64,000 bases of DNA from NCBI GenBank assembly GCA_028274465.1, contig CM051458.1, forward strand, positions 87,998,085 through 88,062,084, given 5' to 3'. Of the stretch, positions 38,886 to 51,021 are shown one piece after another. A program made the position numbers and the translations under genes. How positions within the stretch are numbered: the stretch's first letter is position 1; the number at the start of each line of letters is the position of its first letter. Below the pieces are notes generated by a model. The model was not told the DNA's origin. It made no database searches and saw only the letters and a list, made by a program, of their open reading frames with translations. The stretch is from Plantago ovata (lineage: Eukaryota; Streptophyta; Magnoliopsida; Lamiales; Plantaginaceae).

Positions 38886-39415
38886 AAATAAAATAAATGT
38901 AAAGAATTTAATAAAATGTAAAAGTATAATTTTGCTATCACACTTCACTTTAACAACTACTATGCTATATTCCGATTAGAACACCTTCTCCATTAAATTA
39001 CATATTAATCTTAATGCGTAAAGTTTTTTCGGATTTGAATTAATATGTGGTTTAATTTACATGAGTTAGTCATAAGGTGGTGGTGCAACGGATTCCGGCA
39101 GAAGCGAAGTTATAGGGTTGGTTTAGGTGTGAAAAAAAAAAGTGATTTAGAGATTTGTATACATTAGTGTAGTGTAGAATTAGTTGTAATATATATATAT
39201 TTTTTTTATACGGGTCAATTTCTCAAACCCACCAATCCTCGGAATCCAAACGTTCTCCAGCTTTTCCTGCCCATCAATATATACAGCTCCAAACTAACGT
39301 CCAAAGGCCTTCTTTCATTTCCTCTTTAATTTCTCATTCACTCACTCACTTGTTACAAAACATTACTAAAATCTAAACTAAGCAAATAGTACTGTACTAT
39401 AATACTCACTTGTTA

Positions 39416-42400
39416 ATGCTCATCATGAAGCAGCTTTCTCACAAATCTTCTCCATTTCACCTCATCTCCATCTTCCTCATCATTTCTTGCATGCTGAGCT
39501 CTAGAAAATCATGTGTTGATCAAGATTTCTCCTATTTTCACTCCTCATTTAAAACTCTCTCCAAATCAAATAACAACCACTCTTCCATCCAAAATTCAAT
39601 CCCGAACATCGACCAAACATGTCCTCAAGAAATCTTCCAGATAGCCAAGAAACCAGATAACGTAAAATGGGTCAAATCGGTCCGGAGAAAAATTCATAAG
39701 TACCCTGAACTGGCCTTCCAGGAGCATGAAACAAGTCGTCTCATCAGGCGGGAATTGGACGAAATGGACGTTAGATACCGCTTCCCGTTTGCCAAAACCG
39801 GTATCAGAGCCATGATTGGGACCGGAAAACCACCATTCGTGGCAGTCAGGGCTGACATGGATGCTTTGCCTATTCAGGTTTGCAGGTTTTTATCATCCTA
39901 TTACATATATAAACCACACGTACGGAGCTGTATTTGTTAATGGTAGCTATATAGCATAGAGCTAAAGTGTTAACAGTCCCATATTTTCGAGATAGAGTTT
40001 GGAGATGCTTATTTAAAACTAATTATCTACTTTTCACATTTGAAATCAATTTTTAAGTATTTAGTTTGAAATCTGTTTTTTTTTTTTTTTTTTTTGGTTG
40101 CATCTCCAAAATTAAAGCAGACTGACCGATGTAAATGAAATCATCAAATGGGATGCTCTCGGGGCTTAAGTCACTAAAAAGTAGGAAAAGTTAAGTAAAT
40201 GCTAAACAAACTACTAATTTATTACTATTTAAGTGATTAATTAATCTCAATAATTAAACATTAAAACTTAACTTCAACTTTTTTACTGTAAATACCAAAA
40301 ACTAAATTTTTTAATTTAAAATCAACCTTTTAAAAAGCTCAGACAAAAACAATCTGTAATTGGAGTTTGATCATTTCATTATTTGCAAACACTATGATAA
40401 CTATCGAAAATGTGGGTAATTGGGAAAACTTTTACCTCTTTTTACTGATAATAGGAATTTTAATTTGATATCACAAAATATTTTACTAAGCTTTCAATTT
40501 AATTTAATATGAGGTATCATGCGAATACTTTCACTTCTGAGTAATGTTTATTCTTCGTTTATTTTTTTAAATTAGTCTGTGTAAAAGAATTTTCTCCACC
40601 AGAATTACTATATCCGTTTCTATTTTCATAATTATACGCCAATAGGTATATTTTCGTTTTTCAAAATTTACGGATTGGCGAATTATTGGTGGATATGAAT
40701 ATGCGAGGGGACCATATATAAACATACCATAATCAACTACAGTAGTATAAATTTTACTAGGTATACGTGAAGAGATATACAACGCAATCTTTTCTGGGGG
40801 TTGCTTAATTAATTAATTTGATATTCCATCGAACGGTGTTGCACGTACTGTATTTATAATTTAATTTAAGGTATGGATTTTGTTTTTCTGCTTTTTGTTT
40901 CCGAGATATCACAAAAACATTTCGTTTACCTTTCGGTTAAGATATTTTGTAACGAGAATTGGCTCTTTTTGGCATTAATTACGGGAGGGTACAAGTTTTG
41001 TTTCTGAAAGTACGTACAATATGGGTCCCGATGGCTAGCTTGTGGTGTACATGCGTTCCATTTGTTCTCCAGGTAACAAGACGCGCAGTAACGTCTTTTT
41101 GGCAATAAAAAAAAAAACATCATAATGAACAGGGTTCGAGATGAGGGCTTCGGATCTTTGTTTAGTACTCGTAGTACTTATTTACAATTTATTTGATTTG
41201 GGCATTTTATCAAAATAAACTTGTGTGTATATATATAGCTCATAGTTCATTATTGATTTGTTCTCGAAAATTGACTATAAATTAATCAGCTAGTTTACTA
41301 AATAATTTTATAAAGATCAACTAGTTTATCAGTTTTTAAGTATCACTAATTAATTAATACTACATATCATGAACTTGCTTATCATTTCAATATGTATTTA
41401 TGTTTACCGAGAGTAGGAAGCAGTTGAATGGGAGCATAAGAGCACAAATGCAGGGAAGATGCACGCTTGTGGGCATGACGCCCATGTTGCTATGCTACTC
41501 GGCGCTGCTAAGATCCTCAAGGCAAGACAGCACCACTTGAAGGTCAGTATGATATACCGTACGTATGTATGTGTTTATTGTATGTGTTTATTAGATGAGT
41601 GGTATGTTTGTAAATTAAGTAACGATAAAATATGGTACGTAAATGACCACATTCACTTATGACTATAAATAAAAATCACTAATCCCAATGTTATTTGTTG
41701 GGTGTGAAAGATATATATCCTTCTAAAAAAAAGATATATATATATATATCTCACTTAAAATAAAGTTCAAACTTGTAAGATATGTAGGTGACGATCAACA
41801 AAATTCCATAAGAAAATAAAAAGAAATAAAAATAGACTTGACCGAGAAAGAAACTCCAACAAGAGGATAATTTAATAAACTTAATTCCATTCTCCATATG
41901 CTGCTATTTGGTAATTAAATACAGAAAATTACATAAAACAACCAACTCTAGAGCACCTAATTGCTAAAACAACCACTTTCAAAACCTCTTACAAAAAGGC
42001 CATTCTATTTTTTGGTGTCCTAAAATCTAATCAAGTACTCTCCAAAATCTCGCTAAATTGGATATGGTTTTTCTCGCTAAAATGGATTTTGAAGGTGTTT
42101 TTGACATCCATTAGTGTTAATTAATTACTAACTAATTATATTTAACTATGTTTTTCTAACAAATTAATATTTATATAAAGAAACTAATGAAACTAGCATT
42201 TGTGTTGCTGAAAACTAATGAAACTAGCATCTGTGTTGTTGAATCTAATGAAAATATATAGCATTTTTGTGTTCACTTGTGATGTCGAAACAAATGAAAT
42301 TAGCATTCGTGTTTGCTGAAACTAATGAAACTAACATTTTTGTGGCTGAAACTAACACTTATGGTGCTTAAACTAATGAAAACAACATTTAGTCGTTGAA

Positions 42401-45400
42401 ACTAGCATTTAGTTGTTTGAAAGTTGAAACTACCATTTGTGTTGCTGAAACTGATGAAACTAGCATTTGTGTTGCTGAAACTAGCATTTTTGTTGCTGAA
42501 ACTAGCATTTATGATACTGAAACTAATGAAAATAGCATTTTTGTTCTTGAAACCAATGAAAATAACATTTTATGATGCTGAAGTTAGCATTAATAGTTAG
42601 TTTCAACTAGTTTCAGGCCAGTTTATGAAACTTGTTTTTGTTTGAAACTAGCTTTTTGTCTAATACTAGCTTCTGAAACTAGCTTTTATGTGTTGAAACA
42701 AATCTGAAACTATTTTTTTCAGTTAAAATAATAATTCATATTTTTATAATTATAGTTTTCATATTTTTTATTTTTTTTAGTTTAGCATAAATAAGTTTTA
42801 GAGTTAATTTAATAATTTTATAAAATTAAAAATTAATTTTAAAGAATAATTTCAGAAAAATATAAAATTAACATTTAGTTTCAACTTTTTCCAGTCATTT
42901 TTAGCTAGTTTTAGCTAGTTTCAGTCATTTTTTGCTAGTTTTAGCTAGTTTCGGTGGCTGAAACTAACTTCCGGATTTCAAAATATTTATTAAATCTACT
43001 GTAGCGAGTTTTTGAAATCCGGATCTACTGTAGCGAACTTTTTGTAATTGTTTTTTGAAGGTGAATGTTTTTGCAATTAATGTTGTATAGTGGTTTATGT
43101 ATGTATTTTTCCCAATTAAATAACTAACTAAAACTTGATTAGTGAAGAGAGATAGACGCCTAATTATGTCGGCTGAACGAATCAAGAATCGATTATTCCA
43201 TTTCATTTAATTAGGACGAATGGACGATACCGTTTAATCATCCCTTGGCCAATTTTTATATTAATCGAGTAAAGTCGTGTCATTTGTCACTTGTCAATAA
43301 TAATAATAATAAAACCGTAATATTTTTTTCTTACGAGAAAATCATTATATAAGCATGCATGGGAATGGGATAATCACTTTGCGTTCCATTTAAGCATTGC
43401 ATATTTGCATTGGGAAGAATAAATTCACAACGTAGGAAATTATAAGTTAAGGTTTTTATTTATGGAAAAAATTCTAAATTAAATTGAATTAATTCAAACC
43501 GAAGATAAAAAAAATTAAGATGAATATAACATGGTTTCATTTTTGCATGTGAATTCATTATTCATTTTCTTTGACTAAAACGAGAAATTTAATATAATAA
43601 AAAATATGTTCAATGAGTTATCCAATTCAAGAAGTGAACACCGTATCACTTTATCATGCAACCTTATTTAACCAAAACACAATAGTTTACTATAACGAAA
43701 ATATCTAGTGAATGCCAATAAAACTCACAACCAATTGATTGATTTGAAGAGTTTCAATAGCAACAAATAGCAACAAGACTGATTAGCTAGCTAGCAATCA
43801 CGCTATTAGTCACATTACCCTACCATCTATCAAACAAATACCTAATGATCTTCCAAGCAATCACTTGTCTTGCATGCGTTATAGTTACATATAGCAGTAC
43901 TCACGTCATATGTTATTAGTCACACTATCCAACTGTCCTGCCAAACAAATACCTAATGATCTAACAAACCAATCATATCCCTTGTAGCCTTGCACTCGTT
44001 GTAGTTGCATGCATTGCGTGTTTTTTGCACTAAAATGACCCAATTAAGTTAAAGTCTCTAAGCACATGGACCTTGTTCATGTAGTGGTGAAAATGACCTG
44101 AAACAACTTGTGAGGATCATTTCCTTTTTTCAGGTCTTATCGTTGTTTGTGATGGTGGTAATACTTTGGGAAATTACACGAGATTCATATAAATTTGATG
44201 ATGGCCAGATCATGCATGAGATTACAAAGTAGCATGAAACTGGTAATTTGATCAACAATTGAGTTGATAGATTTCGTGGACAAGCATAGATGTGGAAAAT
44301 AAACATGTCAATTACTATCAAAGTTGTACAGTACTAGTATACATGGTAAGCCACATGAAATGTCCTACACTGTAGTGATGAAACAAGTGACGTTTTAAGA
44401 CTTGTACTGTTTGTGTGACGACTATATGAGTGGTTAAACCATAAATGATAGTCGATCTCAATCAAATTCATACTTAGAGATCAGAATTAATCAGGTTGAC
44501 AGCAATGCTCAAACACTGTTTTAAAACTTATCCTATTTTCTAAACACTACCAAAGATTCCATCAATAGTATCCTTTGAAACCGACACCACTTCTTCATTC
44601 TGAAAAGGAGGATTACTTTTTTTTTCATAAATAAACTCACATACTCATCCGTTTTTCAGAAACGGACTAAAATGGAATACGTAAACAAGTCTGGAAAACC
44701 AAGTTTTAAGGTTTAAATCTTACAAGTTTTACTAGATCGATCTGAGAATCTGGTTGTACGTGCAAAACGTAACTAAAATATACTTGTGCAAACTTAACCT
44801 AAACCACCGTAAACTGTTGAAAAACAAACCGACAACATCTACCCATTATACATCCGTATGGTAGCATCCACATTCCACAGGTTCCCAAGCTATTGTCAGC
44901 CTCATGAACTTTAGAATAGTATACTCTCTCCGTCCTAAAACAGTTCCAATTTCTCATTCTAGACATTCTGTTAGAGTTGTATAATTTCATTTGTTTGTCA
45001 TATTTGGACATGTTACTAATAATTTTCTAATCCATGGACTTCATACGCTACAAATCCACTAATAAATCAAAGTCAACCCCCTAATAATATAACTCTTTCT
45101 TATTTTTTGTGTTAAAAAATAAATAGTGCAACTGGAGCAAGGGAGTATATATATTTCCCAAATCCATTCTCGTGATCATGAGTTCGACCAACAATCAATC
45201 TACTGATGTCAAAGAAAAGGCCTCGTCCACACACACAACAAAAAAAGAAAAAAAAGGTCGCTCAATCGGTCAACCCCCAACTGTAGTAGCTAACCCATAT
45301 GTAGTGTCTAAAAAATCGACATGTACTTCATTAGTGTGATTTTCATTACGCTAAAATAAGCCATATTAATAGTTTGTTGAAGCAACATGTAGCTTAGGTC

Positions 45401-46581
45401 TGATGTTGAGTTTGCTTTTGGTGATGGCAGGGAACAGTTATACTGATCTTTCAGCCAGCTGAGGAAGCTGGAAATGGAGCTAAAAGAATGATAGAGGAAG
45501 GTGCTATTGAACAGGTTGAGGCTATTTTCGCAATGCACGTATCACATGTTCTTCCTACAGGTGTCATTGGCTCAAGACCAGGTCCTTTACTCGCCGGCTG
45601 TGGCTTCTTTAAGGCTGTCATTTCTGGACTAGACGGAAATCTTCATAACCCGGTATTGGCCGCCTCTGCTGCCGTAATCAGCTTGCAGAGCATTGTGTCC
45701 AGGGAAGCAAATCCACTGGATTCTCAGGTGGGTATAACTTGAAATTCCACATAATTACATGTATGGGAACAAAAATAGAACTTTGCCAACTTTGAAGTTG
45801 CCCTTGATTGCCTATTGTTTCAAAACGCCACCTTGCAACAGTGTAGTCGAACGCAAGGTTGCAAGATGCCACGTTTCGAACAAATAGGCAGTGGAACGGA
45901 AGCAAAGAGCTATTTTCCTAATTTAGCAGTCTTGAACAGAGTAATTGGTTATAATGTTTGCTATCATCTTGTTTGGTTTGTTCAGGTAGTTTCTGTAACT
46001 TTCTTAAACAGCGGAGATGATGATTCTGATATGATGCCAAGAAGGGTTGAGTTTGGAGGCACGCTGAGGGCTTTTTCAAACAGCAGCTTCCATCAGTTGC
46101 TCAAAAGAATTGAAGAGGTAAGTCAAGCTAGTCAAAGCTCCCAAATGGCACATCCAAAAGAACAAGAATGACCCCTATAACATCTGAATGCATGCAGGTA
46201 ATTATAGCTCAAGCTAGGGTATACAGATGTACAGCCACAGTAGACTTCTTCAAGAATTCAGACTCAATATACCCGCCAATGGTGAACGATGACCAAATGT
46301 ACGGGTATGTGAAGCAGGCTGCGGTTGATATGGTGGGAGTCAAGAACTTCCAAGTCGTGGAGCCAGTAATGGGAGCCGAGGACTTCTCATTCTACTCTGA
46401 AGTCATACCGGCAGCCTTCTTCTTCATAGGCATCAAGAATGAAACCCTAGGATCGGTGCACACGGCACATTCCCCTCATTTCATGATCGATGAGGACGCA
46501 CTTCCTGTTGGAGCAGCAGTTCATGCCGCCATTGCAGAAAGATATCTACACGATCGAGGTGCCTCAATCAGTGTTTATTGA
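39416..46581 (+). CDS. ILL6: IAA-amino acid hydrolase ILR1-like 6 type (M20 amidohydrolase)
   Basis: Five exons (39416-39877, 41417-41542, 45431-45727, 45986-46117, 46198-46581) join in frame to 466 residues. The family hydrolyses amide conjugates of auxin. ILL6 is also known to act on jasmonoyl-isoleucine conjugates in the ER. A signal peptide is visible ([16 protein letters not shown]). The metal ligands of peptidase family M20 are present: C172 and H174 (MHACGHDAH), E207/E208 (PAEEAG), H232 (AMHVSH) and H430 (HSPHF). The C-terminal part ([42 protein letters not shown]) matches ILL6 best. In the lid domain the usual GGHAAxP-type loop is replaced by a shortened GLDGNLHNP (262-270), and FNVIPD is not recognisable. 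Introns 1 and 2 are long (1.5 and 3.9 kb), and intron 2 is packed with repeats. The ATG at 39425 is an alternative start. Confidence 0.9.
41935..43100. repeat. Transposon-like insertion with internal minisatellite in ILL6 intron 2
   Basis: The left end (TAATTGCTAAAACAACCACT) and the reverse complement of the right end (TAATTGCAAAAACATTCACC) are similar for about 45 bases, as in elements with long, diverged inverted repeats. From about 42178 to 42720 the interior is a degenerate minisatellite built on GAAACTAGCATTTGTGTTGC. At 42962-43035 there is a CCGGATTTCAAAA / TTTTTGAAATCCGG inverted pair with the word ATCTACTGTAGCGA twice. No coding sequence is seen. Confidence 0.5.
44924..45145. mobile_element. 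Stowaway MITE in ILL6 intron 2
   Basis: The ends CTCTCTCCGTCCTAAAACAG and CAACTGGAGCAAGGGAG form an imperfect terminal inverted repeat flanked by TA. There is no coding capacity. Confidence 0.6.
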
Positions 46582-46999
46582 TATCAGGATTGAAGATGGG
46601 GTAAATAAATTTTAGTACTAATGCTAACATGTAAATGGGTAAATTTATTTTCCTTCTGGAATTAATCAAAGTGTCTGTGATTAGCATTGGCATGCCCAGT
46701 TTACCAATGTATCAGAAGACAATGGGAAAATTAAGTGTATTCATTCATGTATTCTTTTTCTTTTTTTCCTCAGTAGAAGAATGCACAGTTTATGTTAGTG
46801 ATGCTTATTTTCACTCAAATTAGTTGTATGTAACAGATACTCGACTAAGTGAAGACGACGACAGACAAGAAATAGCTCATCTTATTCACTGGAATGGAAC
46901 ACATTGCAGTATTTAGTGGTCAAATAGTACATGGAACAAAAACATGGAAAACTCAAAATTTTACACTCATTAACAAGCTTCAAGAAAAGCATATAGATG
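46582..46999. other. Convergent 3' flanks of ILL6 and HEMB
   Basis: Only 418 bases separate the stop codons of two genes that point at each other, so their 3' UTRs probably share or nearly share this stretch. No other feature is seen. Confidence 0.45.
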
Positions 47000-47002
47000 T
47001 CA

Positions 47003-47167
<165 letters not shown>

Positions 47168-47646
47168 CTAGCAGCAATGAAAACAGAGAAATATAGAACG
47201 GAAGAATCATGCTTATGCTCCAACAACTGAGTATGACCAGTTTCAATATAACTACTTAAAATAAGAGAAATAAGCTCCATATCACAAATTCATTTAGTGC
47301 ACTTTGAGAAGGTTCCTATGTCACATTTACATGGAGTATGCATTTATAACACACTATACCTGATATGCAGCAATGGGCAAGGGAGAATTATCCCTCAACA
47401 GCCTTATTACGTCCAAGTAAGGCAGGCCGGGTTTCACCTGAATATCCCAAGAAAGTATCACTCACCAAAATCTATTCCAATCCAAGAATGAAATAAATAT
47501 TATGTTAGAGACTCGTTGTACTCACCAGAAGGATATCTGCTCCTTCCGCCTCATCTGCATGGGTTTCAATGAGAGCTTCTCTATAATTGGCAGGATTCAT
47601 TTGGTACCTTTTTGTAGGACAAGCAACCAGAAGGCAAGCTCAATCA

Positions 47647-47832
<186 letters not shown>

Positions 47833-48568
47833 TTAACGTCAATAAAAAATCAACAATCTTAATTGATAAATTCATTTGCTAGTACATAAGAATTCAGCTT
47901 AGTGGTGCAGCACAGGAACAATCAGTTGAACAGACGACTAGTACAAAACATTTGCAAACTTTGAATCAATGCTCAAATAATTTCTCTGTTCAAAGAAATA
48001 TTGCTTATATTTCACCCACAAATTTGGTACAAATCTGAAACATCGAAAGCAAAAGAACAGCCCTGGCCTTGATTAAATTTACGACGAAAAAACAGGTAAA
48101 CAAAGTAGTTTAATGTGCATTCTTATGATGTTTAACATTTGGATAAAATGAAAGTGTCAAGACAACAATGTCAAGTTTCGATCACGTGATGGTGAACCAA
48201 GATTTCTCTTTCTGAACTTTTAGTTACCTTAACATTTCTGATTAATATACAGAATGTGCAAAATGTTAAACAGTTTTTTCAAGGGACACATTTTTGGTTT
48301 ACATGCTACGTTTACTATACATGCTATCAAGGAAAAATACCATGATGACTAAGTTCTAAGACTGAAGAAACATGGCTTTAACTAACTTTTTTCTGTTGAA
48401 GATACGGAACATTAAAACCCATATGATGTAAGTGGTATCACATAGTTTGTGCTTAAATGGAGCTGAAAAAATGAATTAAGGACTAGAGCAGTGAATTTAC
48501 AGTTTTTAGAAATTGAAACTATGAGTGATAAGAACATTACAAAACAGGAACAGCGCAAAAAGGCAAGG

Positions 48569-48579
48569 GGGGGGGGGGT
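48569..48579. repeat. Homopolymer G-run in HEMB intron
   Basis: A run of about ten G residues in an intron. It has no evident function and is a likely site of sequencing uncertainty. Confidence 0.6.
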
Positions 48580-48604
48580 GCTAAATAATGAGAATCAGAA
48601 ATTA

Positions 48605-48727
<123 letters not shown>

Positions 48728-49300
48728 CTATAACAGAAGTTCACCGCGTGGCAATGTTATGAGTTTGTTTAGGCATACCAATGTACAGAAATTAAAATAA
48801 TTAAAAGCTCATTAGAAAAAAAGAGAAAAATAAATGTGAATGGATTGTTTAAGAAAACAAATGCGTCCAAAAATGCAGACACTGATAACATGACACAGAT
48901 GATTTTGAACTCAGGTTTTCAACGAAATGATGCATTACTTGTAATCATATTCTGCCAAATCAACCGAGAGTTTAAATAAATTGTTCTTTAATTCGTTAAA
49001 CAAAGGCAGATCAAGAATTACCTGGGAAACTGCCTGTTTGCACAACTGGTGAACGGTTTCATCATTCATTATGACACCTGCAAGATTACAATTTCAAACA
49101 TTGACCCTAGAGTATTTTATACTACCTGTACGTAAGCTTATTCAAATACATATCAGGAAAAAAAGAAGGAAAAAAAAATTCAAATCCAGACAACTCTGAA
49201 GGCCCCATATCTATCAAATAAATATACGTAAACTAATGTTATATATTTGGGACCTTCCTAGAGTCCCAGAAGACTAAGATACAGCAACATTGCAACAGTA

Positions 49301-49758
49301 TTTTACGGACCTAGAGTGCTAAATTATTATTAGGATTAATATTTATTAGTATTCAGATATTATTGTTAGCTAATTTTGTTCAATTAGAAACAAGAATTTA
49401 CTAAATAGAGTTCTAGTCAAGTTAGGAAGTAAATTCGTATTCGAGTGTCGGTCCAGCGTTTGTTCAGAATTCGGAAGTTAAGTTATAGTTGTTCGCACAT
49501 AGGAGTTGGCTTTGCCTTAGGGTGGTTCGTCTCTCCGATTGGTGTCTTTATCTTTTCTTTATTTTCTGTCATTAAACTCATGGTTCCTCTCTTTGGTATC
49601 TTTCTTTTCTTTATTTTCTGTCAATAAACTCAGAAAACGTAGCTATTGCTAAAGCAAGGTCATATATTATCTCTATCTTTAAATCCTCTGCTCTATCAAT
49701 TGGTCGGACCTGCACGTGTGGCTTTTTGTTAGGGTCCCTGCCGGCTTTTTTTCAAAGA

Positions 49759-49809
<51 letters not shown>

Positions 49810-51021
49810 GGATTTCTTTCAGCCACTTCCAAAGATTATAGATCAGAGTTCAGATTGTCTCCATGTGGGTGTATAGAGATGTCAGGCTCAACCGGTCTGA
49901 TCCTGCATCTCGGCGATGTCGTTTCGACAAGGCTGCCAATAGAACTTCAATGTACAAGTTCTCCAACCTGCTGCTCCATGACGATGCCCTTGAGAACACC
50001 CGAGGAACATATCGCAGCCCTAGAAGCACAAGGGGAGGGCGTGGAAATTTCCCTGACATCGCAAATTGAGGCCTTACTCCGTTCAATGAATGAACAATTT
50101 GCTGCTTTGTGTGAGTCTTCCAACTCTAAACTGCATGAAAACCCTTCTAACTCCAAGGAATGCAGGGATGAGTTGAAATCTGAATTGGAGACAGCTGCAA
50201 ATAATTTTAGCGATACACAACTGTGGAAATTACCAAGCATTGAGTCACCAACTTCCCAAGATCAAGACACTGCTGAGCCTTTGCAAGTTCCTTTTACTAA
50301 ACATGTTGATTCAGAAATTTAGGTCAGTGTGGCAGAACCTAATCCTGTGGAGTCCATATTTTTGGTTGATAAATCAGCACATTATGTTTCCCAAGCCAGC
50401 CTTGAGGTCAAGGCTGAATTTAAGGGGGAAGGAAAGAGGGAAGAAGTTGGTATACACAGCTATATGTTCTCTATGAAAGACCAGCAGCAAGAAGATCTCC
50501 GAACACTTGCAGCAAGCACACCATGCTACTCATTCCAAATTTTGGAAAATATGAGTGTGATCATTAATCCTATCTCCTGATGGTAATGGGTGTATACTAG
50601 AAGAGATACAGAGTTCCTGAAGAGGAGAAGGCTGGACAAGAGTTCTTTCACTTGCAAGTTATGCAAGTTTACAAGAGACTGAAGAGGCATAACAGCCTTG
50701 AGGGCAAGGCTTGCTTAGGGGGGAGAATTGTTACTGACCTAGAGTCCTAAAGTATTATTAGGATTAATATTTATTAATATTAGAGTTTTATTATTGTTAA
50801 CTAATGGAGTACAGGTAGAATTAGGAATTTACTTAATAGAGTTCTAGTCAAGTTATGAAGTAAATTTATATATATAAGAGAGTGTCAGTCCAGCGTTTAT
50901 TCAGGATCATTCAGAAGTTAAGTTATAGTTGTTCGCTCGTAGGGTTTCGCCTTAGGGTGGTTCAGAAAACGAGCTACATCAAAAGTGTATCTTTCCCTAT
51001 CCCAAATCCTCTGCTCTATCA
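49301..51021. mobile_element. Non-autonomous LTR retrotransposon in HEMB intron 6
   Basis: Two direct repeats at 49301-49698 and 50729-51021 share GACCTAGAGT, TAAAT/AGTATTATTAGGATT, GAGTTCTAGTCAAGTTA and GTCCAGCGTT, and both end CCTCTGCTCTATCA. They are flanked by the 5-bp duplication CAGTA (49296-49300 and 51022-51026). A purine-rich tract (AGGGGGGAGAATTG) precedes the right LTR. The inside holds only a gag-like stretch with a coiled-coil look (TPEEHIAALEAQGEGVE, SLTSQIEALLRSMNEQFAAL). No protease, integrase, reverse transcriptase or RNase H is visible. The left LTR is about 105 bases longer because of an internal repeat around 49535-49630 (CTTTTCTTTATTTTCTGTCA twice). Confidence 0.85.
49760..49806 (+). 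repeat. 47-base A homopolymer
   Basis: An uninterrupted A-run inside the LTR element. Its length is likely unreliable. Confidence 0.9.

Noticed and set aside
49726-50322. 198-codon open frame starting with a long lysine run
   Set aside because: The lysines are the A homopolymer. Only the later part looks like a gag remnant, and the frame is part of the LTR element, not a host gene.
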